From positions 205,138,151 to 205,202,150 of the forward strand of contig CP136065.1 of NCBI GenBank assembly GCA_032622095.1: a stretch of DNA of 64,000 nucleotides. The letters are read 5' to 3'. This stretch comes from Siphonodentalium dalli (lineage: Eukaryota > Mollusca > Scaphopoda > Gadilida > Siphonodentaliidae). The notes under the pieces are model-generated. The model was given only the letters and a program-made list of their open reading frames with translations. It was not told the origin of the DNA and ran no database searches. Below are positions 24,346-36,242 of the stretch, piece by piece; position 1 is the stretch's first letter, and the number at the start of each line of letters is the position of its first letter. A program made the translations under genes and the position numbers.

Positions 24346-26900
24346 CGACTTTTAAACCGGAAAAACCCATTATCTATAAAAATAAAATGTCCAGCGGACC
24401 ACAGCTATCAAGAATTTGGAGAACAGTATACACGCGGTGCGCGCTAATGAGATATAATACATACAGTATAATAATGACGTTGTGTGTTGACAATTTTGGT
24501 CTGAAATTTGTGAAAATAGCTATTTTGAGCACGATTATTCTCTATTTCTATTCATCACCACAACAGCGTGTTTCGCCTCACTTTCAACGTCCGATGCGAC
24601 TTATTCCGGGGACAATTTTCAGGTTATACCGCGTCCCAGAATATATATAGACATATATGGCTGTGTGGGTACATGTTCACCGAGAAAGTATTTGAAACGG
24701 AAATCGAATATTTTATCTTCTGTAGTCGGCTCTATGTTTCTGATAATATATAGAGATCCCTCATAAACAGTTGGTTTATCAAAATGGCCACGGGGAACAA
24801 GAAACTGATTTTGTAAGACAAATCTTCACCAAGCCATCTCTGTGATGCAGTTCGTCTCGTTGAGGATGCAAGCAATGCCGACTTAATTAGCGCTGAGGGC
24901 ACAGTCAGATACTTCCCAATTGTATCATATCGTATCTCGGTTTTTAGCTGAGTTCTCCTTCGTAAATAATATGTTTCCGTCTTGAAATACCAGTATAATT
25001 AAGGACTCCGCGGATCCTATAGATTTTGTTGTTTGTCTGACAGGCAGAATAGTGTTATTTTTGGGGAATTCTGGTTCCTGATACAGTATAGCTACCAGGC
25101 GTATTGTTCGTTTATTCCTATGAAAGACGTGACGTAATCGAGCGATGGTTTCTGCTTTATTTTTTTGTCCATGAAAGTGCGGTGTGGGCGAGTGACTCAA
25201 CACAGTGAAACACACATGAACATATATGTACATAATATATATGTGTTACACCACATCCTGTTCGGTGATTGGTCAACTGCTCAATTGGGTCATGCCTTTC
25301 TTATCGCAAATAACACACACCATAGCACGAACCGACGTCACATCGTGTTGACCTACAGCTGTCTAAATACGGTAGATAGAATAACTGGGCGTGTTTTGAT
25401 TGTGCGGACATAGACTAGTATGGACCGTCGATAACATGTATGATATTGGGCTAACTTACAGTGAGCATGATAGAATATCCAAACCTCATTTAGATTTCAA
25501 AATATTCAAAATAAAAATACGGCTGAGTTTGTAAAAATTAATAAGGAAAAGGCTATTTAAATATAAGAAATGAATGTACTTTGAGTGTGTTTTATTTAAG
25601 GGTGTGTCGCTGTGGCCATTGGAGCACATTCAGTATGAACTTCGCGGTTCACACAATGTCGCAAAAAGGCTCAGGTAACTAGGAATCGGACGGCTGGTGC
25701 AATTGGACCAAGGACCAGTCTAATGCGCGAAATTCGACAACAACTGTCTAAGTTTCTACTTCATGAAAGTAAAAGCACATCATTTAATAACAGAGTTTTC
25801 TTGATATAATTGCTTAGGACTGAACATTGCTATCTAGTTGTCTGTCATTGTTTCTGCGAGTCTCATGTCTGTTTATTTGTGCACACTCAATGTCTCTTGT
25901 TGAATAGATTGGTTCTCGCTTCAAACTGCGAAAATCTGAAAACGTAGTAATCTGATCCTCCCACAATGTCCCCAACCGGCCATACACTGCCAAAAAGGAT
26001 TTTCATATTTTGAGAAAAAAAAATTTGAAACAAGAAATATTATCTTGGGAGTATACTAAGAAAATTTCTTGCATAAAATATTCTTATAGTTAGAACAAAT
26101 TAATCTCTTATTGAAATTGAAATTCTAATTATGAGAATATATTTCTGACGATTTCTAAGAAAGGATCAATTATTTTTTTCACGATTTCTTAATATTAAGA
26201 AATAATTTCTTAACTCCTAAAAAGTCTTTCTCATTGTCTAGAAAAGGGTCAGAAATAATTTCTCAATTGTCAAGACTAGAAATTTAGAAAATTTGGGAGT
26301 ATACTTAGATAATCTTCTTGTTCTTATATCTAGAAAATATAGGAACTTTCTTACTTACAAAAATAAGAATCATATTCTCAGAATGTCCAGAAATATAAGA
26401 AAATGTGTTTCTTGCAATTACTGGCATTTAGAAAAATTCAAAATATAGAATACACCCACAGTAGCCGAGAATACCAAATTTAAATGCTTTCCCAAACTCG
26501 AGATATATTGCATCCATGAGCTCGCTCTTATCCAGCGCAGAATATATATATGAGAGATACTCGATCATCTGGGGTCTTACATAATCGTTTAGTCATGAAA
26601 CCATGTTGGCCGTTTGTGGTGAGATTATTATGTTCCATGTGGGCTATAACTGCGTCCTTTACGAATGATTCCAATAATCAGCACAGAACACACGTCAGAC
26701 TGACTGTGCGGTAGTTTCCATGTTCAGCTCTAGACTGTGTTCCTTTTTTAAAGAGGCACGTGATTGTGGCTTTCTTCCAGAGTTTTGGTAGTTTTCCTTC
26801 CGTAAGAGATCTATTATAAAGAATAGACAGAAATTAAGGGTTGATGTATTGTTTTACCAAAGAAAGAGGTAACACAATATGCTAACACTACAGGAAATTG
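24346..26900. other. Intergenic stretch without recognised genes
   Basis: Short open frames here are not protein-like to my eye and do not repeat elsewhere. The part 25990-26460 is AT-rich with many AGAAA/TTTCT words and a direct repeat of GGGAGTATACT (about 26048 and 26294), possibly a decayed mobile element. No promoter or RNA gene is supported. Confidence 0.5.
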
Positions 26901-26937
26901 ATTGGTGTCCTTAAAAACCAAATGCATACAGATATAT

Positions 26938-27450
26938 TTGAATTGAATTGAATATATTTTATTATAGTGACCTGTGTATATATAAATAGAATACATATGC
27001 GTGCAAATGTTATGTTACATGTCCACTACACCCGGCCGTTAAGGCATATAAGTCACTTTATGTCCAATATTTACATTAAATTACATTGCGTGGTGTCGAA
27101 ACTATGGATTGTCTCCTCTCGAATGCTTTATGTACACATTTAGATGGCTGGCGAGGAACGTTGGTCATTAGATAATCAGCAATGAAACTAAGAGTGTAGA
27201 CACAATTTATCCAGAAATTTATCTTTGCGAAGTCAATTCTGATGTCATCGTGCGCTACACATGAAAAAATGAAACGGAGTTCATCCTCAACAGTATTCCT
27301 ATCGCAAAACACACATAACCGTTCATCCAAATCCTCTCTCTTCCACCTACCGGTCTCAACGCGTAATGGTAATATTCCACATTTTGATATAACCGTACCC
27401 AGAGGGAATGAGTAGAACCAATTGACACGGGTGAGATAGACCATTATAGC
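26938..27450 (-). mobile_element. LINE 3' fragment with TTCAA tail
   Basis: The minus strand at about 27440-27076 encodes ILPLRVETGRWKREDLDERL, then CVFCDRNTVEDELRFIFSC, the same C-x2-C...C tail seen in the other LINE fragments. AATAAA at 26963-26958 is followed by TTCAA repeats at 26952-26938. The open frame continues upstream through a 20-base poly-C run at 27451-27470 that is translated as glycine, but this part is probably not protein. Confidence 0.7.
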
Positions 27451-27624
27451 CCCCCCCCCCCCCCCCCCCCGAATCAACAAATAATTAAAAAGTCCAGTTG
27501 TCAACCAACAGCCATTGCACACTGCAATAGAGAGTACAGACCCTGTTTCTATGGACAGAACACTGCCATCTCGCGCACAGCATGAGAGGAAAACACTCAT
27601 TTTGTAAAGACCTCTCTAGAAACA

Positions 27625-27815
27625 AATTCATGCTGCATTCTTTGGAGAAACCGAACTGTCCATATTCATTTCAAAATTGGCTAGATCAAGCCAGAATGAA
27701 TTGTAACTGACAAAATACTTAAATAATAAAATGTTATATTTAATTACGAAAATATACATGGTGGCAGCGGTCTGACCAGCGTAGAAATGTGACCGAACTC
27801 TGTCTTGCAGCTTGC
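27625..27815. repeat. Possible LTR plus primer-binding-site remnant, copy 2
   Basis: The shared block (GAGAAACCGAACTGTCCATA, GATCAAGCCAGAATGAATTG, AATAATAAAATG) ends in ATACATGGTGGCAGCGGTCT. TGGTGGCAGCGG resembles the primer-binding region just after a gypsy-type 5' LTR. No gag or pol is visible, so this stays tentative. Confidence 0.35.
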
Positions 27816-27969
27816 CAACAGCATTTACCGAATAACAACATGCAACAAGTTATAGTTTGACAGTTTGCTTTTTACGATGGATGAACAATAATATATTACA
27901 TTCCGGTTATTGAGTGTGGTTTGTGTTTCTTCTTGCGCTGCTAACATTCTCCATTCTGTATATTTCCAG

Positions 27970-28581
27970 GTGAATGCGTCTGCCCTGGTGGTTCTAAAGG
28001 TTCCACGAGACCCAAGCTAACAAACCCATGGATGTCCCAAGGTCTGCGCATGGGAAAGCGCGTGTCAGATGAACACAGCATGTCGTCTGCTTATTCAAAA
28101 CAGTTAAACGGTTATTACAAAAGTACGAACTTACTCGGGTCGTTACTCACGCTTGACAAAAAGAAATTCGAACATTTAAACTACTACATGCGACGGAAGA
28201 GGTCCCAGAGGAACCCGATAATGATTGAGACAGATGACTTCATTAACGGGGACTTATGACGCGAAAGTCCCTCAGGATTTATATGTGTCCTTGCGTGGTG
28301 CGGTTTATAAACAGTTTCCTGTTCCAGAAATTGGATTTTACGTTCTCGCAGTCAACAAGAGCACTTCTCTGCTGAATCATGGTATTTTTGGGATTAACAG
28401 AATCGGGCCAAGCTCTTCGTCGTTATTAAATGGAGACGTTGTCTATCGTGTATGGAGTAATACCTACTCGATCGTGCTACAGAAAAAAGTTGTCCTGTTT
28501 AAGGCATTTGTCGACAAAAAGCGGCGAATATATAATGGATGGCTGATATCTTGTATGCCTCTTTTCGACGGCAAATCATTA
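27970..28581 (+). pseudogene. Gene-like exon of unknown function, frameshifted
   Basis: A good acceptor precedes 27970 (branch-like GCTAAC at 27940-27945, pyrimidine run, TTTCCAG). From 27970 the frame is open (ECVCPGGSKGSTRPK... then MSQGLRMGKRVSDEHS) to a TGA at 28257-28259. The continuation (YDAKVPQDLYVSLRGAVYKQ ... FYVLAVNKSTSLLNHG) is in the next frame and stops at TAA near 28582. The shift falls in a GGGG run around 28250, so a one-base length change explains it. The residue composition is protein-like across both halves. I do not recognise the family. It could be a decayed host gene, a captured viral or mobile-element gene, or a gene with an assembly error. Confidence 0.45.
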
Positions 28582-28626
28582 TAAATTAGTCTTGTTCAGT
28601 GATACACATTGTTGCTCATCCTGGAC

Positions 28627-29088
28627 CAAGCCTGAGTTTATAGTGCCTGTCATTTGCAGAATGGGGTCCCAAGAGGGTGAATTTATTGACGCTATCCCGC
28701 ACAGCTGGCTAGCATTACCAAATTCACCCTATGTGGACCTCATTCTGCTTAGGCCTCATCTGCTATGGGAGACATAGTCTTAGATTGAAGTTTCCAAATG
28801 GTGAATATTGTGATGTACACCCATTGGGAACCTCGATTATGCATTGTGTCGTTAGCCCATTTGAGGATATAGAGAAACTAAACTAAAAAAGAAATATAAT
28901 ATATGTGAAGAAGTTATATAGAAATTTGATAATAAAGAAACATTCAAGAGAAAATGAGGCCTAAGCAGAATGAGGTACCCAGGGGGGGTAAATTTAGTGA
29001 TGCTAGCCCGCTATGCGGGATATTGTCAATAAATTCACCCTCTGGTGACCTCATTCTGCAAATGACAGGCACACTAATCTCAAGCTTG
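28627..29088. mobile_element. hAT-like MITE family H1, long copy
   Basis: Flanked by TCCTGGAC at 28619-28626 and 29089-29096. At 462 bp it keeps a central region of about 230 bp between the two GAATG.GGT hairpins. It interrupts the unknown gene-like sequence. Confidence 0.85.
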
Positions 29089-29317
29089 TCCTGGACACCG
29101 ACTCGGCCAACATAGAAGAGGCTCCGGTTTCATATTTCATATCAGAAATGAGTCTTGTTCAAGAAACCACTCTGACTCGGACTATACAGAAGCAGCTTCG
29201 AACGATTCCATATTATACGAGGTCATACAATAAACCGACTGAATTTGACAGAGCGTTTCAAGTAGACTTATATGCATCCCACGTCAAGCATAACCTATAC
29301 TATGGTAGTAAATGCGG
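29089..29317 (+). pseudogene. Continuation of the unknown gene beyond a hAT MITE
   Basis: Immediately right of the hAT-like MITE 28627-29088 an open stretch reads DTDSANIEEAPVSYFISEMS, then TRTIQKQLRTIPYYTRSY and ends NLYYGSKCG before a TAA formed at the TTAA junction of the next MITE (29322-29728). Because the 8-bp duplication TCCTGGAC brackets the MITE, this segment was once contiguous with 28582-28618. The frame relation to the upstream part is uncertain. No homology recognised. Confidence 0.35.
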
Positions 29318-29321
29318 TTAA

Positions 29322-29728
29322 ATGCCCACTTAATTTTCGAATGCACAGATCACATTGCATACAACATATTCCATATTATATACCATTTGGAAGAGGAACC
29401 AAAAATATATATATTCCACCGGAATATGGAACAACTGTGGCCTAGAAGTCTCCACCAAGTCACAGAGATTCTCAGTTTCACACCACTACTTCCCCTGTTA
29501 TTTACCCAGAATGCATAATAATTCACAACTAAGAGATAGAGTTATTCCGCATTCCATTGAGAATAACAGACTGTCAGTACAGACCAGATCGAAATAAAGC
29601 ACAAGATGCAGTTCGGTACGTGTTCACAGTTTATTCGACCGGATAAGTTGATAATACGATGTTTTGGAGCTTCCTCTTTCAAACGGTATATAATATGGAA
29701 TATGTTGTATATAATGTTATCGGGGCCT
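29322..29728. mobile_element. TTAA MITE family P4, copy b, abutting the unknown gene
   Basis: TTAA at 29318-29321 and 29729-29732. The left end reads ATGCCCACTTAATTTTCGA and the arms share CATATTCCATATTATATACC-type sequence with their inverse near 29690. It sits exactly where the open frame from 29089 ends. Confidence 0.6.
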
Positions 29729-29987
29729 TTAAATTTTACCACACGATACTTTCACCGATATTCCCGCATTGTTTAAAATGTGTACCATCGCGTTTATTGG
29801 TTGCCTTTTCCGGTGGAAATTTGCTGCAAAATGGGTGATATTGCATGGTTTTAATGGTGCGTTTTTTGTGCCCGGGTCATCGCATTTCAGGAACCGAGTA
29901 GGGTAGGACTCCAGCATCATAGTGCGTTTTCTGTGCCCGGGTCATCGCATTTCAGGAACCGAGTAGGGTAAGACTACAGCATCTAAC

Positions 29988-30328
29988 CAAGCCTTGAAAT
30001 AGCGTGTCTGTCATTTGCAGAATGAGGTCCCCCAGAGGGTGAATTTAGTGATGCTACCCCGCATAGCGGGCTAGCATCACCAAATTCACCCTCTGGGGAC
30101 CTCATTCTGCTTACACCTCAGCAGAATGAGGTTCCCAGAGGGTGAATTTGGTTATGCTAGCCCGCTATGCGGGGTAGCATCACTAAATTCACCCTCTGGG
30201 GACTTCATTCTGATGAGTTTCCAGAGGGTGAATTTGGTTATGCTAGCCCGCTATGCGGGGTAGCATCACTAAATTCACCCTCTGGGGACCTCATTCTGAA
30301 AATGACAGATGCACTATTTCAAGGCTTG
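29988..30328. mobile_element. hAT-like MITE family H1, triple-hairpin copy
   Basis: Flanked by CATCTAAC at 29980-29987 and 30329-30336. It has three successive hairpins; the third repeats the second almost exactly. A 60-bp direct duplication containing GTGCCCGGGTCATCGCATTT lies just left of it (29869-29975). Confidence 0.85.
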
Positions 30329-30663
30329 CATCTAACTGTAGATAAGTTCATGGAGTTTAGCGTCGTTTCAGTCGCTAGGCCATATCACGACGTTGAAGGA
30401 AGTTCCGCGCAGATCCGCGCGCGCGGGGGTTAATTTAACCGATTAATCACTCCACTGCTCGTAGAATACACCGACCCCAGGGAATCAACTTGTGTATGAA
30501 TCAGGTTATACCCTCCCTGTGTGTGCGCGGATCACAAATATCCGCATATCGCCAGGTTAGAACCAACTTTGCCATCGTCTGGCGGTTCATTTGGTTTAAT
30601 GCACCTTACCGAATATAACACACCGGAGCCCCATTCAACTGAACAAAATTATGCTGGTGTTGG

Positions 30664-31258
30664 CAGGGTCCACGCTGGACCGAAGTTTACTTTTGCCAAA
30701 TAATTTACCAAATGAAACTATTTGTTGCCAAATTCTTTTAGAATTTGCCAAATACTATCCCTGATAGTACCATTTTCTGCAACATTAAGTCTTATGTTTC
30801 GACACTCGCGGTTTGAACGAATTTTGATATCGATAGGAAAGCAGTTAGTTAATAATTATACTCGCATCGCTATTGTGGTTTATCATACAATACACCAATC
30901 ACAGAACAATAAAATGATAACAAGGTTGCTTCATCAGAAGGGCACACCACAGGAGCTAGGATTTGCTATGTAAAAACCACCAAACTAAATATGGGTAATC
31001 CCTCCATATGTAATAGCTATCAGATTAACTGCATCTTATTAGAGGTGTTAACTTTCCCTAAACCATATAAAACACCATTAATATAATTATATTGTAAGAG
31101 TTTCCTGAAATGCATGGTTTTGATTGACCAATATTTGTCAGCTGTCTTGAGGAATTAAAACGTGACTTTCCAAAACTTTTGCCAAACGAAAATATTTGTT
31201 GCCAAATTTAATGCGAATTATTTTTGCCATTGGCAAATTTGGCAAGTGGCAAACCCTG
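30664..31258. mobile_element. hAT-like element, TTGCCAAAT-rich
   Basis: Ends CAGGGTCCACGC and CAAACCCTG, flanked by GGTGTTGG (30656-30663) and GGCGTTGG (31259-31266), an 8-bp duplication with one mismatch. The subterminal parts hold repeated TTGCCAAAT words. No transposase frame is seen. Confidence 0.75.
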
Positions 31259-32479
31259 GGCGTTGGCTATTTTATGTTTCGGAAACGGCCAGACCAATTG
31301 CCGACATATCTGAGTAATGACCCTTTATTCTCGCAATCGTTCCTGACTAAATTAAATCATAACACTAAAAATATCCATGAGGTACTTCAGTGCTATGACC
31401 ATTAGAAATGATTATTTGTCAGGAGCCGGTGTCCAGTCGAGTATGATATTCTCGTTAATCGGCTAGGCATCAGGTGGGCCGCGTAAAATAACTTTAAGAT
31501 TAGAACAGGCAATTTGGTCTTGGGCGAGTCCTTTCTTGCGAAAACGTCTCCAGGATAATCTGAGATGCCTCTATATAGACTATGCCATTTTGGCCTTTGA
31601 TTAATAATTATGCCATTCTTCTTTGGAAGAGATTTCATGGCATGAAGAAAAGTAAAATAAAATGGATTAAATGTTTAAAAGTACCGAAAATGTTTATATA
31701 CGCTATATAGGGTCATTATAGTGCGCACACTTTACGACACACACTTGAAAAGCTCGTGGCACTATCCAATGGAAACGATGCTATAAAATACATTATTCCC
31801 GGAGCCATGGATCAATCTCCCAAGCCATATTGAACAGTATACCGGAAATTACGACATCAAAATGGAGTCTTTTCAATTCAACCAACATAAAATAGCACGC
31901 CGTTGTATTTGCATTCTCTTTAATGCTTCCGCTATAAAATTATCCTGCATAAACGGATTTTCATACCAAGAGTGAAAACCCTATTTTCACAGTTTATGAC
32001 CTTTAATGTGGCTCACGAGGTGATATACACTGTAAATGAAATTGAGTTCAGGATGTGTCAGACATGGGTTGGATAATTGCCTTTTCAAAAATTGGCCGCA
32101 CAATAGTTTAAAATGAAGTACTCAAATATAAAAATACTGGCGTGCGTTTTATGCACCAAGAGTTAACCCGGGACCATTGAATATGCAATGTGCGTCTTTG
32201 AATATCTTCCTCAATTTCAGGTCCATTCTTTCAAGAGAGTCAAAATTTATAGTAACCCCCATTTTATTTATCAACGATGCACACACGATATCCGAATTCC
32301 GAGCACTCCAGAGTTAGTTATCGGAAAATAGTTCCTCCATTGCACTCGTTCTGGTCAATCGAATGAAGATACAAGCATTGGTGCAAAGTTGCCACTCGGG
32401 GAAGTACAACTAAGCCCTTTCGTGATGCAACATGATCGATCACTTACAATATGCGAATCTCATAATAGCTCGCACTTAA

Positions 32480-32928
32480 AGGCCCACTTAATTTTCGAGT
32501 CACTGATTATTTTTTTATAGCGACTTGACATACGTTTTTTAATAACAATCTATGCCATTTTATATGATTAAAATACTATAATTCATCACCATTTGAAACA
32601 TCTGTGTGTCAGAAGATGCCCATAGAGAAATAGAAAAGAGCTGAAATCATAGAAAGATTCCCCCCGTTTTGGCTCCCAGAAGGCAACAGAATTCAAACTA
32701 AATATGAATTTTCAATGGAAGGTGAATAACTCAATCTTTAAGATATAGTGTTATTCCCCCTGCATTGAAAATAATACACTTTTTACTACAACCTAGATGT
32801 TAAAAAACACGTTGGTAACTCAACAAAAACACCATGTTTACAGTTTATAACACTGGATAAGTTGATAATACAATGTTTTGGAGCTCCCTCTTTATAGTAT
32901 ATAGGGAAACGTGAGCATGGGCCCCTTC
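32480..32928. mobile_element. TTAA MITE family P4, copy c
   Basis: TTAA at 32476-32479 precedes AGGCCCACTTAATTTTCGA. The right part shares GGATAAGTTGATAATAC and TGTTTTGGAGC with copy b. The right TTAA is not preserved. Confidence 0.55.
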
Positions 32929-33149
32929 CTTTTTTCAACTATTATTATAAAGTATATCAAAGACTTGAAATATGGAATATCATTATGTATGATCTATTTC
33001 GCCTTTACACAGAAAGGATCGCGCGCTGACCCTAACTTGCATCCATTTTCGTGTAGACGCAACTTGCATCAAGTCACTATAGAATAACGATGTAAATGGG
33101 CGCTTAATGCTCATTTAATCTGCCAGATGACTCGGATCAGTGTAAATAT

Positions 33150-33280
33150 AAGTAATGGGTGTTGATTTTGTTGCATTCCATAGAATATGGATGCATGTTG
33201 CTCTGACATTTTTAAGCGTTCCACACAAAATGTCAGAGCAACTTGCATCCATACTCCATGGAACGCAAGCAAATCAACAT
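33150..33280. repeat. Inverted repeat, about 60-bp arms
   Basis: GTTGATTTTGTTGCATTCCA...GGATGCATGTTGCTCTGACA and its inverse meet around 33210-33225. A small foldback with no assigned class. Confidence 0.7.
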
Positions 33281-33593
33281 CAATTTCTTAAATATTGCAC
33301 ACTGAAGGACTTGAATCTCGTTAACGTGAACAATCGGTGCTTCTGATTCAGCAGTTAAGATCAGTCGAGAGCATTTATAGATGTAATAACCGTTTCTATG
33401 AACAATCAAAACTTTTTTTTCAAAAATCCAAAGGATATTCTATGTTTGTGAAATCGTGGCATACACTTTAATATATATGGCCAAACATTCATTGCACATC
33501 ATATATAAATTAGATTGTAATCAACCACATAAGGCATGACTGAATTTGTCCGTCGCGGCCTTATATTTAGTACCCAGAATCGTGCTCGTTTAA

Positions 33594-33777
33594 AAACCCT
33601 TTACTAAATGGATTTTCCCACTAAGTTATAAAAGTATACATTAGAATGGTATATTATTCAATTGGAGGGGTTTCTGGAAAAAATAAACAGATAACAAACT
33701 TCCGGCGTTTGTTGAACTTATTATTTGAACATTTCCTAAGGGAACTACTCGTCAATGAGTATTTAGTATAGAAAGGG
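33594..33777. mobile_element. TTAA MITE family P5
   Basis: TTAA at 33590-33593 and 33778-33781; ends CCCTTTACTAAAT and ATTTAGTATAGAAAGGG are inverted. The block GTTTGTTGAACTTATTAT plus GAACATTTCC recurs near 20750, 22235, 38905 and 48045, marking other decayed members. Confidence 0.6.
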
Positions 33778-34784
33778 TTAATATAATCAGGGTACCCACA
33801 CTGAGATAAATGATAATGTGGGTATCCATGTAGAGTTCACGAAATACCACCAATATCTTATTTCGTGTTTTTAGACCTCGGATTACTGAGGAAGTCTGTT
33901 AAATTAATGTTAAAGTGACAAACATTGGTTATGCAGACGGTCGCACGTATACGTGTGGCTGAGAAACCAGTCCAGTAAATTAGACTTGCTCCAGACCTAA
34001 TTTACTGGACGAGATTTGTAAATTTCGCTATAAACTGGGGACGAGTTGTAGATTCTATTTATTACTTGACCCAAAACCTCTACGAAACATGCTTAAATTA
34101 ATAAATGGGACATGAAAGTAAAAGCGGCTTCTATATATTTTTAAGGTATGCGATGACGTTTCGTGTAACTATGCAATTTTGTCCGCGTAAAAAATAGTCC
34201 CAGATAATACAACTCTTTGTCGTATTTAATGGCGCAAATTTAATTAAAATAACTGTTCAAACTGAGGTCTGGGAAGTTAGTTAGGCGTTCGGCGTTCGAC
34301 ATTCGTTTGACATTCGCGTGAAGTTAGTTAGGCGTTCGGCGTTCGACGTTCGACATTCGACTTCATTAAAAATCCAATTTCGGGTTTTGACGGGAGAGGT
34401 GCTAGATTGGTCCAATTCGTGCTCCCCGCGCAAATTTTCTGAAATTTCATTTTTTTCCCATTTTCCAGACGATCGCTGGACTAAAATAGAATTTTAGTTT
34501 TTTTGCGCTAAAGGTGTTCTTTTTACCCAATTCGTGCTCTCTCAATCAAATCTCGTCCAACTTTCGTTTTCCAAAATTTTCATTTCACCGCTGGACTTTC
34601 GACCCAAAAATATATAAAGTATATGTAGGCCCCTATAGAGGGGACAGGCCTTGTTAATTGACCGATCGACTCCAAATTTGGTGAGGAAGTGTGTCAATAT
34701 CAGTCACATATTATTCTTCATTTCTCGTCCGTATAGCATACGTTATGTAAATATACGACAAATCGGAAGTAAAAAGCCACGTAT

Positions 34785-35229
34785 CTGCAACAATAATACA
34801 TTTAGGTAGGCCTACAACAATAATACATTTAGGTATGCCTGCAACAATAATACATTTAGGTAGGCCTACAACAATAATACATTTAGGTATGCCTACAACA
34901 ATAATACATTTAGGTATGCCTACAACAATAATACATTTAGGTATGCCTACAACAATAATACATTTAGGTATGCCTACAACAATAATACATTTAGGTATGC
35001 CTACAACAATAATACATTTAGGTAGGCCTACAACAATAGTACATTTAGGTAGGCCTACAACAATAATACATTTAGGTAGGCCTACAACAATAATACATTT
35101 AGGTAGGCCTACACCAATAATACATTTAGGTAGGCCTACACATAACACATTTAGGTAGGCCTACAACAATAATACATTTAGGTAGGCCTACAACAATAAT
35201 ACATTTAGGTAGGCCTACACATAACACAT
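34785..35229. repeat. 27-bp tandem array
   Basis: About 16 copies of ACAATAATACATTTAGGTAG plus GCCTACA. Since 27 is a multiple of three, the array is open in two frames on both strands (repeating MPTTIIHLG or VGLPKCIIV). GTATGCCT and GTAGGCCT variants are grouped, showing recent spread of variants. I regard the open frames as artefacts. Confidence 0.9.
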
Positions 35230-35798
35230 GGCACTATTTTTGTTATACAATGACCGTTGTATATCATTATTGTAGCATGGGTTTAATGAATGGAATAAGG
35301 GTCGTATGATGTAATAAATGTAAATATGCCGCATGTATAACAGTGAGTGAACCCCGTATTACACAGCCTCGCGTTCGATTGTGAGAAACCTTCTGACATC
35401 ATCCGTATTACTATACCGCTATATACAATGTGTATGTCACGGCAAACTTTCGCATTTAATAACAATTCCATGCGACTATATTTCGATTGGCTTCGGCTTA
35501 GTCCTGCAGATTGTTATAGTTGGCTGGCAGTTACATAAAACTTTTTTATAAGCAATGGGATTGTCTGCTATTAGAGAGATTGTAATTCAAACGGTACGGG
35601 TACGGGTTATGCCAAAAAGGACAGAAATATAAGCTCTCTCTCTAATCCGCTGCCTTCAACATTACATGGGCGAAGCAACAATGCACGAAATGGTGATGCG
35701 TGTCTTTTCTCCATCCTTGTTGACCAAACCATTGCGACAGTTGGATCTCATACCTGAACCAAGCTAAAATTTCAGATTGAGAAAATATATTCTATTAA

Positions 35799-36242
35799 AG
35801 GTACTCAATCCGATTATATGGTTCCCATATAATCAGATTCCAACAACAACAACAACAACATTTTTAGAAATTCTATTTAAGTTATCAGAATCGATTAATT
35901 GCCCAAAATAATGTTAACCACTGTGAACTATAGTTTCAAATTGCCCGAAACGTGTTATTTATCAACATGTTGTTCGACGAAATTTGGCCTTATTATCAAA
36001 ACAAAGCCTCTTTATTTTAGAGTTATCCATCTTCATCAGCAATTTGGTCAGATAACGTCGGCTCGTCAACTTTTTTCTGGGCCACAAAAATAAGTGTCGA
36101 TGGTGAAAAATAACAGATTTGAAACAATGATATCTAATAACTCTGAGCTTTGATCGGTTCCTCGACTCGAATCAAATATGTTTTACTCCTGAATCCAAAT
36201 AAATAGTAACTGAGGGGCGCTTAATCGGATTATGCATCCTTA
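35799..36242. mobile_element. TTAA-ended MITE family P6, best-preserved copy
   Basis: Begins TTAAAGGTACTCAATCCGAT and ends AATCGGATTATGCATCCTTA followed by A, giving TTAA at both edges. It contains a short CAACAACAA run and the CAACATGTTGTTCGACGAAA block shared by the family. Short open frames inside are not conserved between copies. Confidence 0.65.

Noticed and set aside
27451-27600. N-terminal extension of the LINE frame through a glycine run
   Set aside because: It is created by a 20-base homopolymer C run and has no LINE-like residues upstream.
28627-29096. MITE as a spliced intron of the unknown gene
   Set aside because: It lacks GT/AG borders in position, and the perfect 8-bp TSD explains the boundaries better.
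34711-35158. Putative nine-residue-repeat proteins on both strands
   Set aside because: They follow from a stop-free 27-bp tandem unit; no start context or conserved flank.
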